Source of the DNA: Comamonadaceae bacterium
Lineage (GTDB): Bacteria; Pseudomonadota; Gammaproteobacteria; Burkholderiales; Burkholderiaceae_C
DNA length: 64,000 nt
NCBI GenBank assembly: GCA_947374485.1
Contig: CANCCF010000002.1
Location: 1-64,000 of the forward strand
Reading direction: 5' to 3'
Shown here: piece after piece, positions 1 to 9,806 of the stretch
Position numbering within the stretch: position 1 is the stretch's first letter
Layout of the letters: every line of letters begins with the position of its first letter
Notes under the pieces: model-generated
Database searches by the model: none
Seen by the model: the letters and a program-made list of their open reading frames with translations, nothing else
What the model was told of the DNA's origin: nothing
Made by a program: the position numbers and the translations under genes

Positions 1-145
1 GGCTGAGGCGGTGCAAAAAGGGCATGGTGCATTTTCCGGAGATGCAGAAAATGTAGTCCAGTTTGGCGCCCTGCCAGGGCCAAACGCCGCTCTGGGCGGC
101 CTGATTTTTGCCCGGTGCCGGGTTGCTGTGCACTCCTGCAGACAT
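1..145 (-). CDS. Partial unidentified gene running off the left edge
   Basis: An open minus-strand frame starts at an ATG at 145 and has no stop before the window edge. Its third codon positions are mostly G or C, as in the genes nearby, which favours coding. The frame stays open upstream to another ATG at 271, so the start is uncertain. No ribosome-binding site is clear and no family was recognised; the visible part includes the string WPWQGAKLDYIFCISGKC. Plus-strand frames of about 83 residues over the same bases look less like genes. Confidence 0.3.
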   Translation of the reverse strand, partial: MSAGVHSNPAPGKNQAAQSGVWPWQGAKLDYIFCISGKCTMPFLHRLS

Positions 146-362
146 TGCAGGCTTGCTGGGCTGATGGCAGTGGCGCAGGGCGGTCTGTGGCTGCGGGTAA
201 AATCCGGCCACACCAAGCCCGTTTGCAGACAGTTTCCACCACGGGGCGCCGGGTTTCCATAGTGCCGGCATCGCCCCCCAATACCCCCTTTGTCAACACT
301 TTGCCGGACGCAGCCCCGCGCTGCCCCTTGTGCCTTTTTCGATTGCCCCTTTGCACCAGCCC
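146..362. other. Intergenic region upstream of the DUF3348 operon
   Basis: This high-GC gap between the partial minus-strand gene and the DUF3348 operon should carry the operon promoter. No convincing -10/-35 pair or terminator was seen. A short CTGCA/TGCAG inverted repeat lies at the start of the minus-strand gene. Confidence 0.3.
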
Positions 363-1061
363 ATGACGCGCGCCGCGCCCCGCAGCCCCTTTCACAGCAG
401 CCGCCTGGTGCGCCTGCTGGCCGAGCTTGGCCTGGCTGACGCCAGCCAGCCGGGCCCGGCCTTTGCCGAAAAGCTGGGCCACTGGATCGGCATCAAAGAG
501 GCCATTGGCCTGCGCGCCAGCCACGCCCCGCTGGCCGCCACAGCCGGTGCGCCAACCGCCACTGTGGGTACCGCAGCGGTGGCCGCTACCCGGGCCTTCG
601 AAGCCGCGCGCGCGGCCATGGCGCAGCGCCTGCGCGACGCTGGCAGTGGCATTGAAAGCGGCAGCACCTATGCGCCCTACCGGCGCCACTACCAGGCCCA
701 GCAGCGCGCCATGGAGCTGGCCCTGCGGCCGCTGCGCCTGCAGGTGCGCGCAATGCTGGCGGCTGCGACCCCGGGCCTGCGCCAACTCGCAGCGCTGGAC
801 GCGGCCATGGAGGGCATTCTGGGCGAGCGCGAAGGCCTGCTGCTCGCTGCCCTGCCCGCGCGGCTGGAGCAGCGTTTCAAGGCCCTGCATGCGGCCGAGC
901 CCGGTGGCGCGGCGCGCTTTGGCCAGGAGCTGCAAAGCCTGTTGCTGGCCGAATGGGAGCTGCGCCTGCAACCCACCCTGGGGCTGCTGGAAGCACTGCA
1001 TAACGACACCCCTCACCGCCCTGTTGGCACCGCCAGCCCGGCTGACCCCCTCACACCATGA
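363..1061 (+). CDS. DUF3348 family protein
   Basis: This 232-residue protein has the N-terminus of the DUF3348 family (MTRAAPRSPFHSSRLVRLL), which argues for the ATG at 363 rather than the in-frame ATG at 330. It is Ala- and Leu-rich, mostly helical, and has no signal peptide or membrane segment, so it is probably cytoplasmic. Its function is unknown. It is the first gene of a tightly packed operon: its stop overlaps the next start by 4 bp. In Burkholderiales this gene usually sits beside DUF802, OmpA/MotB-like and DUF2894 genes, as here, which suggests a role with the membrane stator-like proteins that follow. Confidence 0.8.
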   Translation: MTRAAPRSPFHSSRLVRLLAELGLADASQPGPAFAEKLGHWIGIKEAIGLRASHAPLAATAGAPTATVGTAAVAATRAFEAARAAMAQRLRDAGSGIESGSTYAPYRRHYQAQQRAMELALRPLRLQVRAMLAAATPGLRQLAALDAAMEGILGEREGLLLAALPARLEQRFKALHAAEPGGAARFGQELQSLLLAEWELRLQPTLGLLEALHNDTPHRPVGTASPADPLTP

Positions 1062-2938
1062 ACAAACACCTTTTCAATGCCAGCTTTGCGCTGGGTGCCC
1101 TGGCCCTCTTGTGGGTCGGCAGCGGCTTTTTTGGCACGCAGTGGCTGGCCCTGGCCATGACGCTGCTGATTGCCGCCGTCTACACCGTGGGCGCGCTGGA
1201 GCTGCGGCGTTTTCGCGAGACCACACAAGCCCTGCTGGCCGCACTCCAGGCGGTGCCCGCACAGCTCGTGCAGCTGGAAGACTGGCTCACCCGCGTGCCA
1301 GCCACGCTGCAAGACCCGGTGCGCTTGCGCATCGAAGGCGAGCGCGCCGGGCTGCCCGGCCCCACGCTCACGCCCTATCTGGTGGGCCTGTTGGTGATGC
1401 TGGGCATGCTGGGCACCTTTTTGGGCATGGTGGCCACGCTCAAGGGCGCGGTGTTTGCGCTCGAAGGCACGGCCGACCTGGCTGCCATCCGCTCGGCCTT
1501 TGCCGCGCCCATCAAGGGTCTGGGCCTGGCCTTTGGCACCTCGGTGGCAGGCGTGGCCAGCTCGGCCATGCTGGGCCTGATGTCGGCCCTGGCGCGGCGC
1601 GAGCGCCTGCAGGCGGCGCAGCTGCTCGACCGCTGTGTGACCGGCAGCCTGCGCCCCTTCTCGCACAGCCACCAGCGCCAGCAGGCCTGGCTGGCGCTGC
1701 AAGCCCAATCACAAGCCTTGCCAGCGGTGGTGACGCAATTGCAAGCCCTGATGGAGCAGATGCAGCGCATGGGCCAGCAAACGCATGAACACCTGCTGGC
1801 CAACCAGCAAGGTTTTCACAGCCATGTGCAAGGCGTCTACACCGGCCTGGCCCAGGCCGTGGACCAGTCGCTGCACGACAGCCTGGCCAGCAGTGCACAG
1901 CGCGCCGCGGACAGCCTCACCCCGGTGCTGCAGGCGGCCCTGGGCGGTATGGCGCAGGAAACCCGGCAACTGCAGGCGCAGCTGGTGGCCCAGACGCAGG
2001 CGCAGCTGGAGGCTTTGCGCGCGCAGCACAGCCAACACGCGCAGCAAATGGCCAGCGACTGGCAGGCCACGCAGACCCGCGCGCAAGCGATGCAGCACAG
2101 CGCCCAGGCGGCGCAAGAGGCGCGCGAACAGCAGCGCCTGCAGGCCTGGACAGCAGGCCTGGCCAGCATCGGCGCGCAAACCCAGGCCAGCGCCAGCGGC
2201 ACGCTGGCCGAAATCACGCGCCTGCTGGGCAGCGCCGAAGAACTGGTGCGCACCCGTGTGGCCAGCGAGGCTGCGTGGACGCAGCAGCACGGCGCGCGCA
2301 TGGAGCACATGGCCCGGCTGCTGCAGAGCGAGCTTGGTGCCTTGCGCGACGCTGAAGAGCAACGCGGCCAGGCTGCCGTGGCACAACTGCAAGCGCTGCA
2401 AAGCGCGGTGGCCACGCACCTGGGCAGCCTGGGGCTGGCGCTCGAAGCACCCATTGCGCGCCTGATAGAAACCGCGTCTGAAGCACCGCGCGCGGCGGCC
2501 GAGGTCATAGGCCAACTGCGCAAGGAAGTGTCCACCAGCGTGGCCCGTGACAACGCGCTGCTGGAAGAACGCAGCCGCATTCTGGAGAGCCTGAACACCC
2601 TGCTGGCGGGCATCCACCACGCCGCCGCCGAGCAGCGCGCGGTGATCGGCACGCTGGGTGCCGAGGTTAGCGCCAGCGCGGTCGAAGTCGCCAGCCTGGG
2701 CGAGACCTTTGGCTTTGCGGTGCAGGGCTTTGGTGCGGCCAACGACAAGCTGGTGGCCAGCCTGCAGCGGGTGGAGGGCGCGCTCGACAAATCCATGGCG
2801 CGCAGCGACGACCAGCTGGCCTACTACGTGGCGCAGGCGCGCGAGGTGATTGACCTCAGCATTGGCTCGCAAAAAGACATCGTGATGGAATTGCGCCAGC
2901 TGGCCGGGCGCCAGGCACAGTTGGCGGGGGAAGCCTGA
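1058..2938 (+). CDS. DUF802 protein, MotA/TolQ/ExbB-like membrane core with long coiled-coil tail
   Basis: The 626-residue protein begins with two hydrophobic helices (about residues 5-50). Two more follow at about 106-128 (VGLLVMLGMLGTFLGMVATL) and 152-178, rich in small residues as in MotA/ExbB/ZorA proton-channel subunits. From about residue 200 to the end it is a long Gln/Ala-rich coiled coil. The layout, short membrane core plus long helical tail, is that of ZorA. The gene overlaps DUF3348 by 4 bp and shares one base with the OmpA-like gene, its likely partner. I infer an ion-driven envelope complex; the physiological role of DUF802 proteins is not established. Confidence 0.75.
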   Translation: MNKHLFNASFALGALALLWVGSGFFGTQWLALAMTLLIAAVYTVGALELRRFRETTQALLAALQAVPAQLVQLEDWLTRVPATLQDPVRLRIEGERAGLPGPTLTPYLVGLLVMLGMLGTFLGMVATLKGAVFALEGTADLAAIRSAFAAPIKGLGLAFGTSVAGVASSAMLGLMSALARRERLQAAQLLDRCVTGSLRPFSHSHQRQQAWLALQAQSQALPAVVTQLQALMEQMQRMGQQTHEHLLANQQGFHSHVQGVYTGLAQAVDQSLHDSLASSAQRAADSLTPVLQAALGGMAQETRQLQAQLVAQTQAQLEALRAQHSQHAQQMASDWQATQTRAQAMQHSAQAAQEAREQQRLQAWTAGLASIGAQTQASASGTLAEITRLLGSAEELVRTRVASEAAWTQQHGARMEHMARLLQSELGALRDAEEQRGQAAVAQLQALQSAVATHLGSLGLALEAPIARLIETASEAPRAAAEVIGQLRKEVSTSVARDNALLEERSRILESLNTLLAGIHHAAAEQRAVIGTLGAEVSASAVEVASLGETFGFAVQGFGAANDKLVASLQRVEGALDKSMARSDDQLAYYVAQAREVIDLSIGSQKDIVMELRQLAGRQAQLAGEA

Positions 2939-3594
2939 TGCAAGACCCTGACGGCGGCGTGGAGCAGACCGCGCCCATCTGGGCCGTGTTTGGCGACCTG
3001 ATGGCGGGCCTGCTGGGTGCCTTTGTGCTGCTGCTGGTGGGCGTGCTGGTGGTGCAGGTGCAGCTGGCCACGCAACTGCAGGACGAGGTGGGCAAACGCA
3101 AGGCCGAAGAACAACGCCGCCTGACACTGGAGAAAGCCCTCGCCGTGCCGCTGGCCAGCGGGCGCATCACGCTGGCCAACGGGCGCATTGGCATCAGCGG
3201 GCGCTTGCTGTTTGCACTCAACTCCGACCAGCTGCAGCCCGCAGGCCGCCAGCTGCTGGCCAGCCTGGTGGCACCACTGCACGACTACCTGGGTGCGCGC
3301 GGCGAGCTGCTGATGGTCAGCGGCTTCACCGACGACCGTTCGGTGAGTGCTGCCAACCACCAGTTTGCCGACAACTGGGAACTCTCGGCCCAGCGCGCCT
3401 TGACGGTTACGCGCGCGCTGATCGAGCAGGGCATGCCCGCCTCCCTGGTGTTTGCCGCCGCCTTTGGCGAGCAGCAGCCGCTCACCCCCAACGTGAGCGA
3501 GAGCGCGCGGGCGCAGAACCGGCGTGTGGAGATGGCGCCGGTGCCCAGAGGCGGCAACACGGCTGCCGCGGCGACGGCTGCCACCACGCCATGA
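2938..3594 (+). CDS. OmpA/MotB-like peptidoglycan-binding stator subunit
   Basis: This 218-residue protein has one N-terminal membrane helix (about residues 20-42) entered through the motif FGDLMAG. Asp20 in this motif sits where MotB-type proteins carry the proton-binding aspartate. The periplasmic part is an OmpA C-terminal fold, with SGFTDDR near residues 128-134 and AQNRRVE near the end, both typical of peptidoglycan binding. It overlaps DUF802 by one base and DUF2894 by 4 bp, so the proteins are probably made together. It closely parallels ZorB later in this window. No signal peptidase site is seen, so it should stay membrane-anchored. Confidence 0.82.
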   Translation: MQDPDGGVEQTAPIWAVFGDLMAGLLGAFVLLLVGVLVVQVQLATQLQDEVGKRKAEEQRRLTLEKALAVPLASGRITLANGRIGISGRLLFALNSDQLQPAGRQLLASLVAPLHDYLGARGELLMVSGFTDDRSVSAANHQFADNWELSAQRALTVTRALIEQGMPASLVFAAAFGEQQPLTPNVSESARAQNRRVEMAPVPRGGNTAAAATAATTP

Positions 3595-4184
3595 CGCAAG
3601 CCGCTGCCAGCCCCGGCGCAGAGGCGCTGCAGCAGCACTATCTGCAGGTGCTGGCGCGGCGCACTGAGGCGGCCAGGGAACAGGTGCGAACCATTCTGCA
3701 AGCCAGGCTGCAGCCGCAGGCCCTGCAGGCACCACAAGATACGCTGCCCGCGCCGCTGGCGGCAGCACCCGGCGCGCCGCCTGATGCAGCGCGCTGCAGC
3801 CCCCTGCGCGCGCTGGTGCAGCAGCTCGCACAGCCCTCACACCTGTCGCAGACAGCACCGCCCACAAGCGAGGCGCTGCTGCCAACCCCAACCGGCGTGC
3901 GGCCTGAGCTGAAGTCCGTGCAACAGTCGCGCAGCACCTGGTCGCGCCTGAGCGCGGAGCGGCTGCTGGCGCAGGCCCTGGGGCAGGCGCCGCAGAACGC
4001 CGGGCCCATCAACTCCCACATGCTGGTGCTGCGTTCGCTGGCACTCATGCGCGAACGCTCGCCCGATTACCTGGGCCGCTTCATGGCGCATGTGGACACG
4101 CTGCTGTGCCTGGAGGCCAGCGAGCGGGAGCGCCTGGCGGTGCGTCGCACCGGCCCGGGTCGTGTGAAGCGCCCACCCCCGTGA
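3591..4184 (+). CDS. DUF2894 family protein
   Basis: The 197-residue protein is the last gene of the operon. It starts 4 bp inside the OmpA-like gene. The middle is low-complexity, Ala/Pro/Gln-rich. The conserved part is at the C-terminus (about residues 110-180, including NSHMLVLRSLALMR), as in DUF2894 proteins. No membrane segment or catalytic motif is visible. Context suggests a cytoplasmic partner of the DUF802/OmpA pair; the function is unknown. A small GTGCC/GGCAC hairpin follows at 4186-4202 but lacks a T-run. Confidence 0.75.
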   Translation: MTQAAASPGAEALQQHYLQVLARRTEAAREQVRTILQARLQPQALQAPQDTLPAPLAAAPGAPPDAARCSPLRALVQQLAQPSHLSQTAPPTSEALLPTPTGVRPELKSVQQSRSTWSRLSAERLLAQALGQAPQNAGPINSHMLVLRSLALMRERSPDYLGRFMAHVDTLLCLEASERERLAVRRTGPGRVKRPPP

Positions 4185-4237
4185 CGTGCCCTACCGTGGC
4201 ACTGCCTGGTCGCAATGGTGTGGCCCGCGCCTCGTTT

Positions 4238-4687
4238 TCAGATCGGTAATTTAACCAAGGGGTCGGCACAGGCCACACCCAGTGGCTGAAAGTGTTTGAG
4301 GTTGCGGGTCAGCAGCAGCAGCCCCGCGTTCTGCGCCAATGCTGCAATGGCCACATCAGCAAAACCCGGATGGCGCCCCTGCGCTATGGCCGCATCCGAG
4401 AGCTGCCCTGCCAGGCGCGCGGCTTGCGCATCCAGCGGCAAGATGCGGTCGGCATAGGTGGCTAACAGGCCGTCCAGCCAGCGGTCCAATCGGTCGGCTC
4501 GTTCAACACCGCCCGCGCGTCGCAGCTTGCCAATGCCTTGGGCCATTTCCGCAATGGCAAGGGCAGGCAGAAAAAGCGTCTGGTGGTGTTCATGCAGCCA
4601 ATCGCTCAAGGGGGTGGGTGTGAAGGCTTCCCGCCCCAGGGCCAGCATGGACACCACACTGGTATCCAGCAAATAGCCCCTATTCAA
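4238..4687 (-). CDS. vapC: PIN-domain toxin, VapC family
   Basis: A 149-residue PIN-domain ribonuclease, the usual VapC length. The acidic residues are in place: Asp in YLLDTSVVS near the N-terminus, Glu in AIAEMAQG, and Asp in GFADVAIAAL followed by the LLTRN strand. The likely start is a TTG at 4687 (next in-frame TTG at 4693) overlapping the antitoxin stop; the longer frame from 4804 would run antisense-like through the antitoxin gene. VapC toxins cleave RNA, often initiator tRNA or rRNA; the target here is unknown. The pair sits just downstream of cbbZ on the same strand. Confidence 0.85.
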   Translation of the reverse strand: MNRGYLLDTSVVSMLALGREAFTPTPLSDWLHEHHQTLFLPALAIAEMAQGIGKLRRAGGVERADRLDRWLDGLLATYADRILPLDAQAARLAGQLSDAAIAQGRHPGFADVAIAALAQNAGLLLLTRNLKHFQPLGVACADPLVKLPI

Positions 4688-4925
4688 AATCAACGCCCCG
4701 CAGCGGTGTGGTGTCGCGCTCGGTCTCGAAGGGCTCGGGCAACGCAAGCAGGTAGTTGGCCAAGTTGGGCATTTCCAGCGGGTAGAGACGCGCACCTTCG
4801 GCAACCGGCACGATCATGGCGCAGGGCTGGCCGTGGCGACTGACGAGCGTGGGGCGGCCTTTTTCTGCGGCGGCCACGAGCGCAGAAAAGCGGGCCTTGG
4901 CTTCGCGAATTTGTATGGTTTCCAT
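4680..4925 (-). CDS. vapB: Phd/YefM-type antitoxin of the VapC toxin
   Basis: This 81-residue protein has the Phd/YefM N-terminus (IQIREAKARFSALVAAAEKG, then TLVSRHGQPCAMIVP), which forms the DNA-binding dimer. The acidic C-terminus would wrap the toxin. It overlaps the toxin start, the normal antitoxin-first order. Only 32 bp separate it from cbbZ upstream, so it may be read through from the cbb operon as well as from its own autoregulated promoter. Confidence 0.85.
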   Translation of the reverse strand: METIQIREAKARFSALVAAAEKGRPTLVSRHGQPCAMIVPVAEGARLYPLEMPNLANYLLALPEPFETERDTTPLRGVDFE

Positions 4926-4957
4926 TGCGACCCTCAGTGTGACTACATGAGGTCATT

Positions 4958-5626
4958 TTACAGCAGCGCCGAGCAATCGGCAATCACGCGGTCGGGCGCG
5001 CAGGCCGCAATCGGCTGGCCCATGTTGTAGCCGTAGGGCAGCGCCCACACCGCCACGCCCGCGTTGCGCGCAGTGGCCACGTCGATGCTGGAGTCACCCA
5101 CAAACAGCGCGCGCGCGGCCCGCACGCCAAATTTTTCCAGGCAGGCCTGCACGCCCGCCGGGTCGGGCTTTTTGGACGGCAGGGTGTCGCCGCTCACCAC
5201 CCAGTGCAAGAGCGGCGTGAGCTGGTGCGCGTCCAGCACGGTGCGGGTGTAGCGCGATTCCTTGTTGGTCACCACCGCGAGCTTCACGCCGCGCGTGCGC
5301 AGGGTGATCAGGGACTCGCGCACCTGCGGGTACAGGTGGCTGCGGGTGCCGCAGCGGCGCTGGTAGTGGGTGTCGAAGGTGGCGGCAATGGCAGGCAGCT
5401 TGTCGCTGGCCTGCACCGCAGCCACCGACATGCCACCGCTGTAGGCCAGCGCCTGGATCAGCAGCGTGCGGGTGCCGTGGCCTATCCAGTCGTTGACCTG
5501 TTGCTGCGTCACTTCAGGCAGCTCGACATGGCGCAGGGTGTCGTTGACGGCGTCGCAAATTTCGGGCGCGGTGGCGATCAGCGTGCCATCCAGATCGAAC
5601 ATGACCAGGTCGAATTCAACGCGCAT
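4958..5626 (-). CDS. cbbZ: Phosphoglycolate phosphatase
   Basis: A 222-residue HAD-superfamily phosphatase that hydrolyses 2-phosphoglycolate, the toxic product of RuBisCO oxygenation, to glycolate. HAD motif I is [12 protein letters not shown] near residues 8-19, motif II is VVTNKESR with KKPDP following, and motif III/IV is FVGDSSIDV. The ATG at 5626 was chosen because it gives the normal Gph N-terminus and overlaps the cbbT stop by 11 bp; the frame upstream lies inside cbbT. Placement as last gene of a cbbY-F-P-T-Z series matches the Cupriavidus operon order. Confidence 0.92.
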   Translation of the reverse strand: MRVEFDLVMFDLDGTLIATAPEICDAVNDTLRHVELPEVTQQQVNDWIGHGTRTLLIQALAYSGGMSVAAVQASDKLPAIAATFDTHYQRRCGTRSHLYPQVRESLITLRTRGVKLAVVTNKESRYTRTVLDAHQLTPLLHWVVSGDTLPSKKPDPAGVQACLEKFGVRAARALFVGDSSIDVATARNAGVAVWALPYGYNMGQPIAACAPDRVIADCSALL

Positions 5627-7670
5627 GGGCCGCACCCTGGAGTTGGCGCACGGCAGCAGCCACCCGCTCGGCGGTGATGCCAAAGTGCGCATACAGGTCC
5701 TTGGCCGGGGCGGATTCGCCAAAGCTGGCCATGCCAATCACCACACCGGTGCGGCCCACGTACTTGCGCCAGAAGTCGGGGTGCGCGGCCTCAATGGCTA
5801 CCGCAGGCAGGTTCATGGGCAGCACCTCGTCCTGGTAAGCCTGGGGCTGGCGGTCGAACACATTGGAGCAAGGCATGGAGACCACGCGGGTGGCAATGCC
5901 CTCGGCGGCCAGCGTGGCCTGCGCGGCCATGGCCAGCTCCAGCTCGGAGCCGGTGGAGAGGATCACGGCCTGTGCACCGGCCATGTCGGAGAGCACATAG
6001 CCGCCGCGCGCAATGCCGCTGCTGTGCGCCAGCGAACTGAGGCGCGGCAGGTTCTGGCGCGACAGGCACAGGGCGCTGGGGCCGTCCTGCCGCTGTACGG
6101 CACAGGCCCAGGCCACGGCGGTTTCCAAGCCATCGGCCGGGCGCCACACGTCCAGGCCGGGGATGATGCGCAGCGAGGGCACGTGTTCCACGCTCTGGTG
6201 CGTGGGGCCGTCTTCGCCCAGGCCAATGCTGTCATGGGTGAAGACGTGGATGACGCGGCGCTTCATCAGCGCGGCCATGCGGATGGCGTTGCGGCTGTAG
6301 TCGCTGAAGGTGAGAAAGGTGCCGCCATAGGGAATGAAGCCACCATGCAGTGCCATGCCGTTCAGCATGGCGGCCATGCCGAATTCGCGCACACCGTAGC
6401 TCATGTGGTTGCCCGCCTGGAAGGCGCCCTGCGCGTCCACCCCGGCCTTTTTGCAACCCTTGAAGTTGGTCAGATTGGAGCCCGTGAGGTCCGCACTGCC
6501 GCCGAAGAATTCGGGCAGCAAGGGCGCCAGCCCATCGAGCGCATTCTGGCTCGCCTTGCGCGTGGCCACGGCCTCGGGCTTGTCGGCCACTGCGGCCAGC
6601 AGGGCGGGCAACTGCTGGGCAAAGGACGGCAGCAACTCGCCCGCCATGCGCCGCTCCAGCTCGGCCGCGGCTTGCGGAAATTCCGCGCGGTAGGCTTCAA
6701 AGCGCGTGCGCCAGGCCTGCTCGGCGGCCTGCCCGCGCGCTACGGCATTCCACGCGCTGGCGATGTCTTCGGGGATTTCAAACGGCGCATACGGCCAGTC
6801 GAGTGCCACGCGGGTGGCGGCCACTTCGGCAGCACCCAGGGCCGCGCCATGCACATCGTGCGTGCCCGCCTTGGTGGGTGCGCCCATGCCAATCACCGTC
6901 TTGCAGCAGATCAGTGTGGGGCGGCCGTCTGCCGCTGCGCTTTGCGCGCGCGCGGCTTTGACTGCGGCGTCCAGCGCCTCGGGGTCGTGGCCGTCCACAT
7001 CGGCAATCACGTGCCAGCCGTAGGCTTCAAAACGCTGGGGCGTGTTGTCGGTGAACCAGCCTTCCACATGGCCGTCAATGGAGATGCCGTTGTCGTCGTA
7101 GAAAGCAATCAGCTTCGAGAGTTTCAGCGTACCGGCGAGCGAGCAGACCTCGTGGCTGATCCCCTCCATCAAACAGCCGTCACCGAGGAACACATAGGTG
7201 TGGTGGTCCACCACGCGGTGGCCGCCCCGGTTGAATTCGGTGGCCAACAACTTTTCAGCCAGCGCCATGCCCACCGCATTGGCCAGGCCCTGGCCCAGCG
7301 GCCCGGTGGTGGTCTCCACGCCGGGTGTGACATCGACCTCGGGGTGGCCGGGCGTCTTGCTGTGCAGCTGGCGGAATTTTTTGAGTTCATCCAGCGGCAG
7401 GTCGTAACCGGCGAGGTGCAAGAGCGCATACAGCAGCATGGAGGCATGGCCATTGGAGAGCACGAAGCGGTCGCGGTCCGGCCAGTGGGGGTTGGCCGGG
7501 TTGTGCTGCAGGTGGCGGTTCCACAGCACCTCGGCGATATCGGCCATGCCCATGGGCGCACCGGGGTGGCCGGACTTGGCTTTTTCAACCGCGTCCACGG
7601 CGAGCATGCGCACCGCGTTGGCCATGCGGCGGGCCAGGGCGGGGGAGGGACTGCTAAGGGAGGAAGGCAT
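5616..7670 (-). CDS. cbbT: Transketolase
   Basis: A full-length 684-residue thiamine-diphosphate transketolase. Recognisable parts are the N-terminal [18 protein letters not shown], the ThDP-binding segment [12 protein letters not shown], the active-site region [12 protein letters not shown] and a normal C-terminal domain. In the Calvin cycle it moves two-carbon units to regenerate pentose phosphates; as no other tkt is visible, it may also serve the pentose phosphate pathway. It lies between cbbP and cbbZ on one strand, with a 151-bp gap to cbbP holding a weak copy of the GGCTC/GAGCC palindrome. Confidence 0.96.
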   Translation of the reverse strand: MPSSLSSPSPALARRMANAVRMLAVDAVEKAKSGHPGAPMGMADIAEVLWNRHLQHNPANPHWPDRDRFVLSNGHASMLLYALLHLAGYDLPLDELKKFRQLHSKTPGHPEVDVTPGVETTTGPLGQGLANAVGMALAEKLLATEFNRGGHRVVDHHTYVFLGDGCLMEGISHEVCSLAGTLKLSKLIAFYDDNGISIDGHVEGWFTDNTPQRFEAYGWHVIADVDGHDPEALDAAVKAARAQSAAADGRPTLICCKTVIGMGAPTKAGTHDVHGAALGAAEVAATRVALDWPYAPFEIPEDIASAWNAVARGQAAEQAWRTRFEAYRAEFPQAAAELERRMAGELLPSFAQQLPALLAAVADKPEAVATRKASQNALDGLAPLLPEFFGGSADLTGSNLTNFKGCKKAGVDAQGAFQAGNHMSYGVREFGMAAMLNGMALHGGFIPYGGTFLTFSDYSRNAIRMAALMKRRVIHVFTHDSIGLGEDGPTHQSVEHVPSLRIIPGLDVWRPADGLETAVAWACAVQRQDGPSALCLSRQNLPRLSSLAHSSGIARGGYVLSDMAGAQAVILSTGSELELAMAAQATLAAEGIATRVVSMPCSNVFDRQPQAYQDEVLPMNLPAVAIEAAHPDFWRKYVGRTGVVIGMASFGESAPAKDLYAHFGITAERVAAAVRQLQGAAHAR

Positions 7671-7793
7671 TCAATTTCTCCGGGGAAAATAATTCAAAAA
7701 GCAGACTCCGCAACATGCGAAGTGTCTTGCTCAGGAATACCGCGGAACCGGCTTCGCCGGGCCGCTGGTATTGCCCCCTGCAAGGGGGGAACG

Positions 7794-7811
7794 GGCTACA
7801 CGCAGTGAGCC
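7794..7811. repeat. Weak copy of the GGCTC/GAGCC palindrome
   Basis: GGCTACACGCAGTGAGCC keeps the CGCAGTGAGCC half exactly but has one extra base in the left arm. It lies between cbbP and cbbT. Confidence 0.35.
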
Positions 7812-7821
7812 TGGAAGGGGG

Positions 7822-8691
7822 TTAGCGTCTCTTCCTTTCCATCATCCGCCAGATGAAGGGTGTGAAGATAAGTTGCATCGCGAGTTCCATCTTGCCGCCC
7901 GGCACCACGATGGTATTGGCGCGGCTCATGAAGCTGCCGTCCACCATGCTGCGCAGGTACTGGAAATCAATGCCCTTGGGCTTGGCAAAGCGGATCACCA
8001 CCATGCTCTCGTCGGGCGATGGAATGTCGCGCGCAATAAAGGGGTTGCTGGTGTCCACCATGGGCACGCGCTGGAAGTTGACGTGCGTGTGCATGAACTG
8101 CGGGCAGATGTAGTTCACATAGTCGGGCATGCGGCGCAGGATGGTGTCGGTCACCGCCTCGGTGCTGTAGCCACGTTTCGATTTGTCGCGCCAGAGCTTT
8201 TGGATCCATTCCAGGTTGATCACCGGCACCACGCCGATGAGCAGATCGGGGTGCTGCGCGATGTTGACCTCGGGTGTGACCACGGCACCGTGCAAGCCCT
8301 CGTAGAACAGCAAATCCGTGTGGGCGGGCACGTCTTCCCAGGGCGTGAAGGTGCCGGGGTCCTGTTGGTAGGGTGCGGCTTCTTCGTGGTCGTGCAGGTA
8401 CTTGCGGCGCTGGCCGGTGCCGCTGGCGGCGTAGTCACGGAACAGGGCTTCGAGCTCGGGAAAGAGGTTGTTCTCGGGGCCGAAGTGACTGAAGTTCTTG
8501 TTGCCTTGTGCCTCGGCCTCGGCCAGGCGCAGCTTCATTTCCGCGCGGTCATGGCGGTGGAAGCTGTCGCCCTCGATGACGGCGGCGTTGATGTTCTCGC
8601 GCCGGAAAATGTTTTCGAAGGTGCGTGTCACCGAGGTGGTGCCCGCGCCGCTGGAGCCGGTGATGGCGATGATGGGATGGCGTTCAGACAT
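7822..8691 (-). CDS. cbbP: Phosphoribulokinase
   Basis: A 289-residue proteobacterial-type phosphoribulokinase, making ribulose 1,5-bisphosphate from ribulose 5-phosphate and ATP. The P-loop is ITGSSGAGTTSVTRTF near residue 10, followed by the substrate-binding segment EGDSFHRHDR. FYEGLHGAV and IVVPGGKMELAMQL are also characteristic. Proteobacterial PRKs are octameric and usually activated by NADH. It sits 15 bp downstream of cbbF, so the two are surely co-transcribed. Confidence 0.96.
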   Translation of the reverse strand: MSERHPIIAITGSSGAGTTSVTRTFENIFRRENINAAVIEGDSFHRHDRAEMKLRLAEAEAQGNKNFSHFGPENNLFPELEALFRDYAASGTGQRRKYLHDHEEAAPYQQDPGTFTPWEDVPAHTDLLFYEGLHGAVVTPEVNIAQHPDLLIGVVPVINLEWIQKLWRDKSKRGYSTEAVTDTILRRMPDYVNYICPQFMHTHVNFQRVPMVDTSNPFIARDIPSPDESMVVIRFAKPKGIDFQYLRSMVDGSFMSRANTIVVPGGKMELAMQLIFTPFIWRMMERKRR

Positions 8692-8706
8692 GGGGGTATC
8701 TCCGGA

Positions 8707-9789
8707 TTAGTCGCGAAACAGGCTGCGCTCGGCAAACAGCGGGTTGATCATGGCGTTGCGCTCGGGCTCGCTGTGGTAGCGCTCGATGCGCTCCACCTCG
8801 TTTTTGGAGCCGAACACCAGGCCGATGCGCTGGTGCAGGCTGCCCGGCTTGACCTGCAGCACCGGCTTTTCACCGGTGCTGGCGCGCCCACCGGCCTGCT
8901 CCATCAGCATGCCGATGGGGTTGGCCTCGTAGAGCAGGCGCAGGCGCCCGGGCTTGGCCAGGTCTTTGGTGTCGCGCGGGTACATGAATACGCCGCCGCG
9001 CATCAGGATGCGGTGCGCCTCGGCCACCATGCTGGCGATCCAGCGCATGTTGAAATCCTTGGCGCGCGGCCCGGGCTTGCCCGCCAGGCATTCGTCCACA
9101 TAGCGTTTCACCGGCGCCTCCCAGAAGCGGCTGTTGGAGGCGTTGATGGCGAACTCCTGCGTGTCCTCGGGAATTTTGAGCTTGGGGTGGGTGAGCATGA
9201 ACTCGCCCAGGTTGGGGTCGAGCGTGAAGCCGTAGACACCGTTGCCCACGCTGAGCACCAGCATGGTGGTGGGGCCGTAGAGCGCGTAGCCCGCAGCCAC
9301 CTGTTTGGTGCCCGCCTGCAGGAAGTCGGCCTCCACCACATCCACACCCGTATCGGGCCCGCGCAGGATGGAAAAAATGCTGCCCACCGAGACGTTCACA
9401 TCGATGTTGCTGGAGCCGTCCAGCGGGTCAAACACCAAGAGGTATTTGCCGCGCGGGTATTGCGCCGGGATCTGGTAGGGCAGCTCCATTTCTTCCGAGG
9501 CCATGCCCGCCAGGTTGCCCGCCCATTCGGTGCGCTGGATAAAAACCTGGTTGCTCAGCACGTCGAGCTTTTTTTGCGTTTCGCCCTGCACGTTGACCGA
9601 GCCGCCGCTCTCTTCGGCATGGTTGCCCATGGCGCCACCCAGCTCGCCAAAGGCGACAGCACGGGCGATGGCCTTGCAGGCAATGGCCACGTCCAGAATC
9701 AGCGCGTTGAAGTCGCCGCTGGCCTCGGGGAAGCGGCGCCGCTCTTCGATCAGGAACTGCGTCAGTGTGGAACGGTGGGCGTGGGGCAT
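8707..9789 (-). CDS. cbbF: Fructose-1,6-bisphosphatase class I
   Basis: A 360-residue class I FBPase. The metal/phosphate site [20 protein letters not shown] lies around residues 118-137, and the sugar-phosphate binding parts ([33 protein letters not shown]) are all present. It hydrolyses fructose 1,6-bisphosphate and, in autotrophs, often sedoheptulose 1,7-bisphosphate. It lies 17 bp from cbbY and 15 bp from cbbP in the same operon. The length and motifs look intact. Confidence 0.96.
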   Translation of the reverse strand: MPHAHRSTLTQFLIEERRRFPEASGDFNALILDVAIACKAIARAVAFGELGGAMGNHAEESGGSVNVQGETQKKLDVLSNQVFIQRTEWAGNLAGMASEEMELPYQIPAQYPRGKYLLVFDPLDGSSNIDVNVSVGSIFSILRGPDTGVDVVEADFLQAGTKQVAAGYALYGPTTMLVLSVGNGVYGFTLDPNLGEFMLTHPKLKIPEDTQEFAINASNSRFWEAPVKRYVDECLAGKPGPRAKDFNMRWIASMVAEAHRILMRGGVFMYPRDTKDLAKPGRLRLLYEANPIGMLMEQAGGRASTGEKPVLQVKPGSLHQRIGLVFGSKNEVERIERYHSEPERNAMINPLFAERSLFRD

Positions 9790-9806
9790 GGGTACTTTCG
9801 GAGCAG

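Noticed and set aside
5466..7808. A 780-residue plus-strand open frame
   Set aside because: It lies antisense to cbbT, whose protein matches transketolase throughout. High GC content removes stop codons on the opposite strand. The same holds for long frames at 7771-9810, 14500-17025, 17245-18747 and 53052-54842.
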